Source: Cephalothrix simula (taxonomy: Eukaryota > Nemertea > Palaeonemertea > Archinemertea > Cephalotrichidae). From it: DNA of 10,189 nt. Below the pieces are notes generated by a model. It was not told the DNA's origin. It saw nothing but the letters and a program-made list of their open reading frames with translations, and searched no databases. Each line of letters starts with the position of its first letter. The first letter of the stretch is position 1. The stretch is from assembly GCA_035591015.1 (NCBI GenBank), contig JAXIUW010190291.1, forward strand, positions 9,665-19,853, given 5' to 3'. The position numbers were made by a program, and so were the translations under genes. Shown here one piece after another: positions 7,308 to 10,189 of the stretch.

Positions 7308-8051
7308 TCTTATCCTTTGTTGATACAATGTAAAAAGGTAAAATAATAAATATAGTATCAATCAAATTTAAAGAATTTTATAGCTTATCTCTAGGATATT
7401 TTTTTTACAATTTTCAGTTTAACTAGACAGTAATATTTGTTATGTCTTTTTTGACAAATAATGTATTTGATAAGTTGCAAAAAATACAAATAATTTTAAG
7501 AACAAGGTCGAATCTTTGGCATTATCAGTTATTAAGTACCACTAAAAACTAACACAGGTATATCGTGAGTTTGATACGATAACCTATGTTCAAATATTAA
7601 ATACTATGTAAATTTACTTAATTTACAAGATAAAAAAATGTCAAATTGAATTATTACCTGATTAAACTGTCAAAAAAGCATGTTTATTTCTGTTTCTTTA
7701 CTTTAACCTGTTAAATTAAAATTAAATATAAATTATAAATCAATGGATTTGATCAATAATCAATAGTAAGTGTTCGAAATTTATAAGTGCTTTATATGTT
7801 GTATACCGCAAATAAGTTTTTTGCCAGCAAAACATTTATATTTATAATTAATTGTGCTATATGTTGATAAGATGTGTTGAAAGCAGTATTTATGTACATA
7901 GAAAAAGAATGTCTGGTTTTAGAATCTCTAGTGAATGAATTGTATATATGGCGTGAATCTTGGAAGAATCTTGAATGTTTAGAAATATATATTGAATGAC
8001 TGTTTTAAAGATTAATTTCTGTTTTATTTCAGTTAGTATTAACTTATTGAA

Positions 8052-8057
8052 AATAAA
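8052..8057 (+). promoter_or_regulatory. Candidate poly(A) signal AATAAA, distal
   Basis: This hexamer is followed about 20 nt later by a GT/T-rich tract (ctttttgttttt, about 8080-8091), a good downstream-element arrangement. The sequence character changes from AT-rich unique DNA to repeat-like DNA at about 8095, consistent with the end of a transcription unit near here. Confidence 0.4.
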
Positions 8058-8097
8058 GAATCATATAAATATAATTGAATCTTTTTGTTTTTAAACA

Positions 8098-8275
8098 TTG
8101 GGCGCCATAGGAAGGGAAAGTGCGGTAACTCAAGTTTTGATAGTGCCGAGAAAATTGAAGTTTTTTGAACCGATTGGTATGAGATCCCCTATATACACAA
8201 AGGGCATCCCTTGGCCAACCGGTTTGATGAGTAACTATCTGACTATCAAAGCTTAGTTCACTCATTCACCGCTGC
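8098..8275. repeat. GC-richer island with nested inverted repeats
   Basis: The composition shifts upward from the AT-rich 3' flank. Two nested inverted pairs are visible: TTTGATAGT at 8136-8144 with ACTATCAAA at 8242-8250 (perfect, 9 bp), and AACCGATTGG at 8168-8177 with CCAACCGGTT at 8215-8224 (9 of 10). The segment abuts the large palindrome at 8280-8387 and may be part of the same element or a structured non-coding RNA. A 73-codon minus-strand frame (8044-8265) crosses it without recognisable domains and is not called. Confidence 0.4.
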
Positions 8276-8279
8276 TCTT

Positions 8280-8387
8280 ATTGATGAATTAAAGGTGGAC
8301 AGACAACATCAAACCTGAGGTTTGATGTTATCTGTCCAACATCAAACCTGAGGTTTGATGTTATCTGTCCACCTTTAATTCATCAAT
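8280..8387. repeat. 108-bp compound palindrome
   Basis: The outer arms 8280-8303 and 8364-8387 are perfect 24-nt inverted complements. Inside them lie two identical 25-bp palindromes (8305-8329 and 8338-8362), each made of AACATCAAACCT, a central G, and the inverted complement AGGTTTGATGTT. The palindromes are each followed by the same 8 bases ATCTGTCC. The whole can fold as one hairpin with 50-nt arms, only two mismatches (8304/8363 and the palindrome centre) and an 8-nt loop, or alternatively as two side-by-side small hairpins on a stem. Confidence 0.95.
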
Positions 8388-8444
8388 ACTAAATAGATAC
8401 GAGAAGTATCTGTCCTCTTGGCCAAGGATGACACAAAGGGATAA
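8388..8444. other. Short spacer with small hairpin
   Basis: It contains GATAC-gagaa-GTATC (8396-8410) and the palindrome CTTGGCCAAG (8417-8426). It separates the compound palindrome from the next foldback element. Confidence 0.5.
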
Positions 8445-8952
8445 AAAAATTGGTTGAGGCATGACTTGGTGTTAGCTACCCGCTTCCCGTCGGTTTTTCA
8501 TATTTGGAGTATAGCAACCCAAATAAATGGGGCATGCAAAATGAGGAACAAAGATTGTAATTTCATGTCCCTACCACTACCTGGTGGAAAAAGGCGGGTA
8601 AAAATGTTTAAGTTGAGAATTTTGATGTTGAACATTTTTGACCACCATTTTCCACCAGGTGGTGGTAGGGACATGAAACAGCCACCACTTTACTGCATCT
8701 TGCTTGCCCTTTTCATCGATGTATAGTTTGTCCTGTTTGCCAAAAATCAAAAGAAATCAATAATTTGATAATTTTCGCAGTTTTTTTTTCAACATTGACC
8801 ACCACCACCCTCCACCAAGTAGGGACATCTAACTACGATCTTGGTTCCTCATTCTGTATCATCTTTCCAATGATATATACATTATGGGGGTTCATATACT
8901 CCTAATATGAGAAACCAGCGGGTGGCCGGACGTCATGCCTCAATCAATTTTT
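8445..8952. mobile_element. Nested foldback (MITE-like) element, 508 bp
   Basis: The terminal 21 bases at 8445-8465 and the inverted complement of 8932-8952 match at 20 of 21. Weaker similarity continues inward through the cgg/gggtggc, catatt(t/a)ggagtat and aatgaggaac(a/c)aagat words, so the inverted repeats extend about 110-130 bp on each side. A second, tighter hairpin lies inside: 8561-8591 against 8648-8678, 30 of 31 paired, with an inner AAAAATGTT/AACATTTTT pair (8601-8609, 8632-8640). A third relative of the inner arm (ccaccaagtagggacat) sits at about 8812-8828. There is no transposase. A 90-codon plus-strand frame (8454-8726) is a by-product of the repeat. Confidence 0.85.
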
Positions 8953-9219
8953 CCATGCATTTTGTGTAAATCAATTAAATCAACAGGTTTAATTGCGGTG
9001 CGGCGGAAAATCCTTAGGAATTTTTGTTAAAATTCACCGTGATCACGGTTATGTTTGATATTTCGTTTTCAATTTTATCATATTGCACCGTAACTGTGTA
9101 TGAAATTACTTCCGAGTCCTGCTTGGCGTCCGGACAATGATACTAATAGCTCATTTCGCGCCAAAAAGGGAGTTACCGCGATTTAGGATCTCAGGGCAGT
9201 AATCAGGGTGAACCCGAAA
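8953..9219. other. Intergenic spacer, no gene recognised
   Basis: The spacer contains a perfect 14-bp palindrome ACCGTGATCACGGT at 9036-9049. The minus-strand 72-codon frame (9151-9369) runs into the neighbouring repeat and has no recognisable domain. Confidence 0.5.
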
Positions 9220-9660
9220 CAGGGTGGCAACTGTTCCAAGATTTTCATTTTTCTTGACTATCCCTGATTTCCAGGACTCTTCGCAAAAAAGTCCCTGGCG
9301 TTTTTTTAGCAACGTGTAAGCAAAAAATTGAAAATATTCATAAGCGACATAATTCCATAATAACCGCAAAGATTTTTATATGTAAAGTGACAACTTTTTA
9401 TTGTAGAAACCCTGGAAGAATACATGTAGAAATTCCCAGACTTTTCCTTGACTTAGTCACTTTTTATGAAATTCCCTGACTTTTCCATGACTTTTAAAGG
9501 CCAAATTAAAAGTCCCTGACTTTTCCTTGATTTCCAGGAATTCCAAGACTTTAGGTGACAATTTCAGAAATTACATTTACCTGACTTTGTGACAAGTTTT
9601 TGAGTAAAAAATGCTGACTCTTTCAGCATTTCCAAGTTTTCCAGACCTGTGGCCACCATA
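9220..9660. mobile_element. Non-autonomous repeat with hAT-like ends, copy B
   Basis: It opens with CAGGGTGGCAACTG (9220-9233) and closes with CTGTGGCCACCATA (about 9647-9660), an imperfect inverted pair of the CAGGG...-type ends seen in hAT-family non-autonomous elements. The interior contains repeated tccctgacttttcc-like words (about 9473-9525) and aligns with copy A at the left edge of the window; copy A seems to lack about 110 bp before the right end. Flanking 8-bp sequences do not form an obvious target-site duplication. hAT assignment is tentative. Confidence 0.6.
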
Positions 9661-10189
9661 CAAACAAGCCTGGCCTCATGGGGAGTAAGTAACCAAGTTC
9701 CTAAAATAAAACAAAAGAACTGATTACTTTTGAATGAGATGGGATATTCATCTTATACATGTAACAGCTCAGCCAGGCTTTGTTAAATTTCAGTGGCCTT
9801 TTTGCACAATAGCAACCTGTTAACAGCAAAAATCTGACAATAACAGCAATTATTTGTAATTATCATATAATTTGGAGAGATGATGAACTGATGAACATCA
9901 ACAATGTAAAAGAACAGATAAACATCCAACCTTTGTTGTTATTTATTCAAATAGGTTCAATAATTTCAGTTACATCAGAAAAGATGACATCAAACAGTGG
10001 TTCCACAGATTTTAAAAAGGTAAAATGGCTGCCCGCATAGCAATGGCTAGTTTTGACTTTTCAACGAGAGGATTAAGCTTGTCAAAAGGCCACAGAAAAA
10101 GAGAAAGATCAAGATGATTACGTTGTTGACAACATTGTTACAACAAAATGTAATTATTTTGGGTTCCTCTAAAAACTAGCCCGCATGAC
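9661..10189. other. Right-hand flank, no confident gene
   Basis: This is mostly AT-rich, unique-looking sequence. A 50-nt stretch (9970-10019) flanked by tttcag and gtaaaa stays open in one frame (TSEKMTSNSGSTDFKK), but this is too short to support an exon on its own. No RNA gene or repeat is recognised. Confidence 0.45.

Larger units (their letters stand above)
6749..8075 (+). other. Probable 3' UTR and downstream AT-rich sequence
   Basis: No open frame of note follows the TAA at 6746-6748. The stretch is strongly AT-rich and free of obvious repeats, unlike the flanking DNA, and contains three AATAAA hexamers (7124, 7302, 8052). A 3' UTR of roughly 400, 600 or 1300 nt is therefore possible. 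Two Pumilio-type UGUANAUA octamers lie at 7893-7900 and 7941-7948, within the transcript only if the most distal signal is used. The true 3' end cannot be fixed from sequence alone. Confidence 0.5.

Noticed and set aside
8044-8265. 73-codon minus-strand open frame
   Set aside because: No domain, crosses the poly(A) region and the inverted-repeat island.
8280-8387. CRISPR array or bacterial terminator
   Set aside because: Only two repeat units with palindromic nesting, in a clearly eukaryotic context; no spacers and no Cas genes.
8454-8726. 90-codon plus-strand open frame
   Set aside because: Entirely within the foldback element; its sequence is dictated by inverted repeats.
9151-9369. 72-codon minus-strand open frame
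   Set aside because: Half of it is the dispersed repeat with hAT-like ends; no protein motif.

Overview
This is invertebrate animal nuclear DNA. It is AT-rich, has long introns with clean GT-AG junctions and many dispersed and foldback repeats, and shows nothing prokaryotic: no operons and no long uninterrupted ORFs. It contains one clear gene, on the + strand: the 3' part of an Iroquois-class (Irx) TALE homeobox transcription factor. Five exons (1475-1596, 4023-4354, 5245-5721, 5890-5958, 6729-6748) join in frame to 1020 nt, which is 339 residues plus a stop. The start codon and N-terminus must lie on one or more exons upstream of the window, because no ATG-bearing first exon is recognisable in bases 1-1474. 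The protein wording ([38 protein letters not shown]) fits a bilaterian Irx. I cannot name the phylum with confidence.

Layout: 1-1474 is upstream intron or flank and begins inside a dispersed repeat. 1475-1596 encodes the conserved pre-homeodomain region. 1597-4022 is a 2.4-kb intron holding an antisense tRNA-derived SINE-like element (about 2370-2625), a probable decayed Tc1/mariner-type transposase fragment (about 3270-3410) and a 32-bp tandem duplication just before the homeobox exon. 4023-4354 encodes the complete 63-residue homeodomain and an acidic tail. 4355-5244 is an intron with a TAATCA-rich tandem repeat near its 3' end. 5245-5721 encodes a Ser/Pro-rich region with a KPKIWSLA motif. 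5890-5958 is a 69-nt exon encoding an [10 protein letters not shown] motif. 5959-6728 is an intron holding a 339-bp MITE-like element and a 33-bp triplicate. 6729-6748 carries the last few codons and the stop.

From 6749 onward come an AT-rich 3' UTR with several possible poly(A) signals (7124, 7302, 8052) and then gene-free DNA rich in inverted repeats. A 108-bp compound palindrome lies at 8280-8387. A 508-bp nested foldback element lies at 8445-8952. A roughly 440-bp repeat with hAT-like ends lies at 9220-9660 and matches the repeat at the left edge of the window. I see no second confident gene. No novel multigene system is evident; the most unusual structures are the 8280-8387 palindrome, the adjacent nested foldback, and the tiny terminal coding exon that could be skipped or read through to give alternative C-termini.
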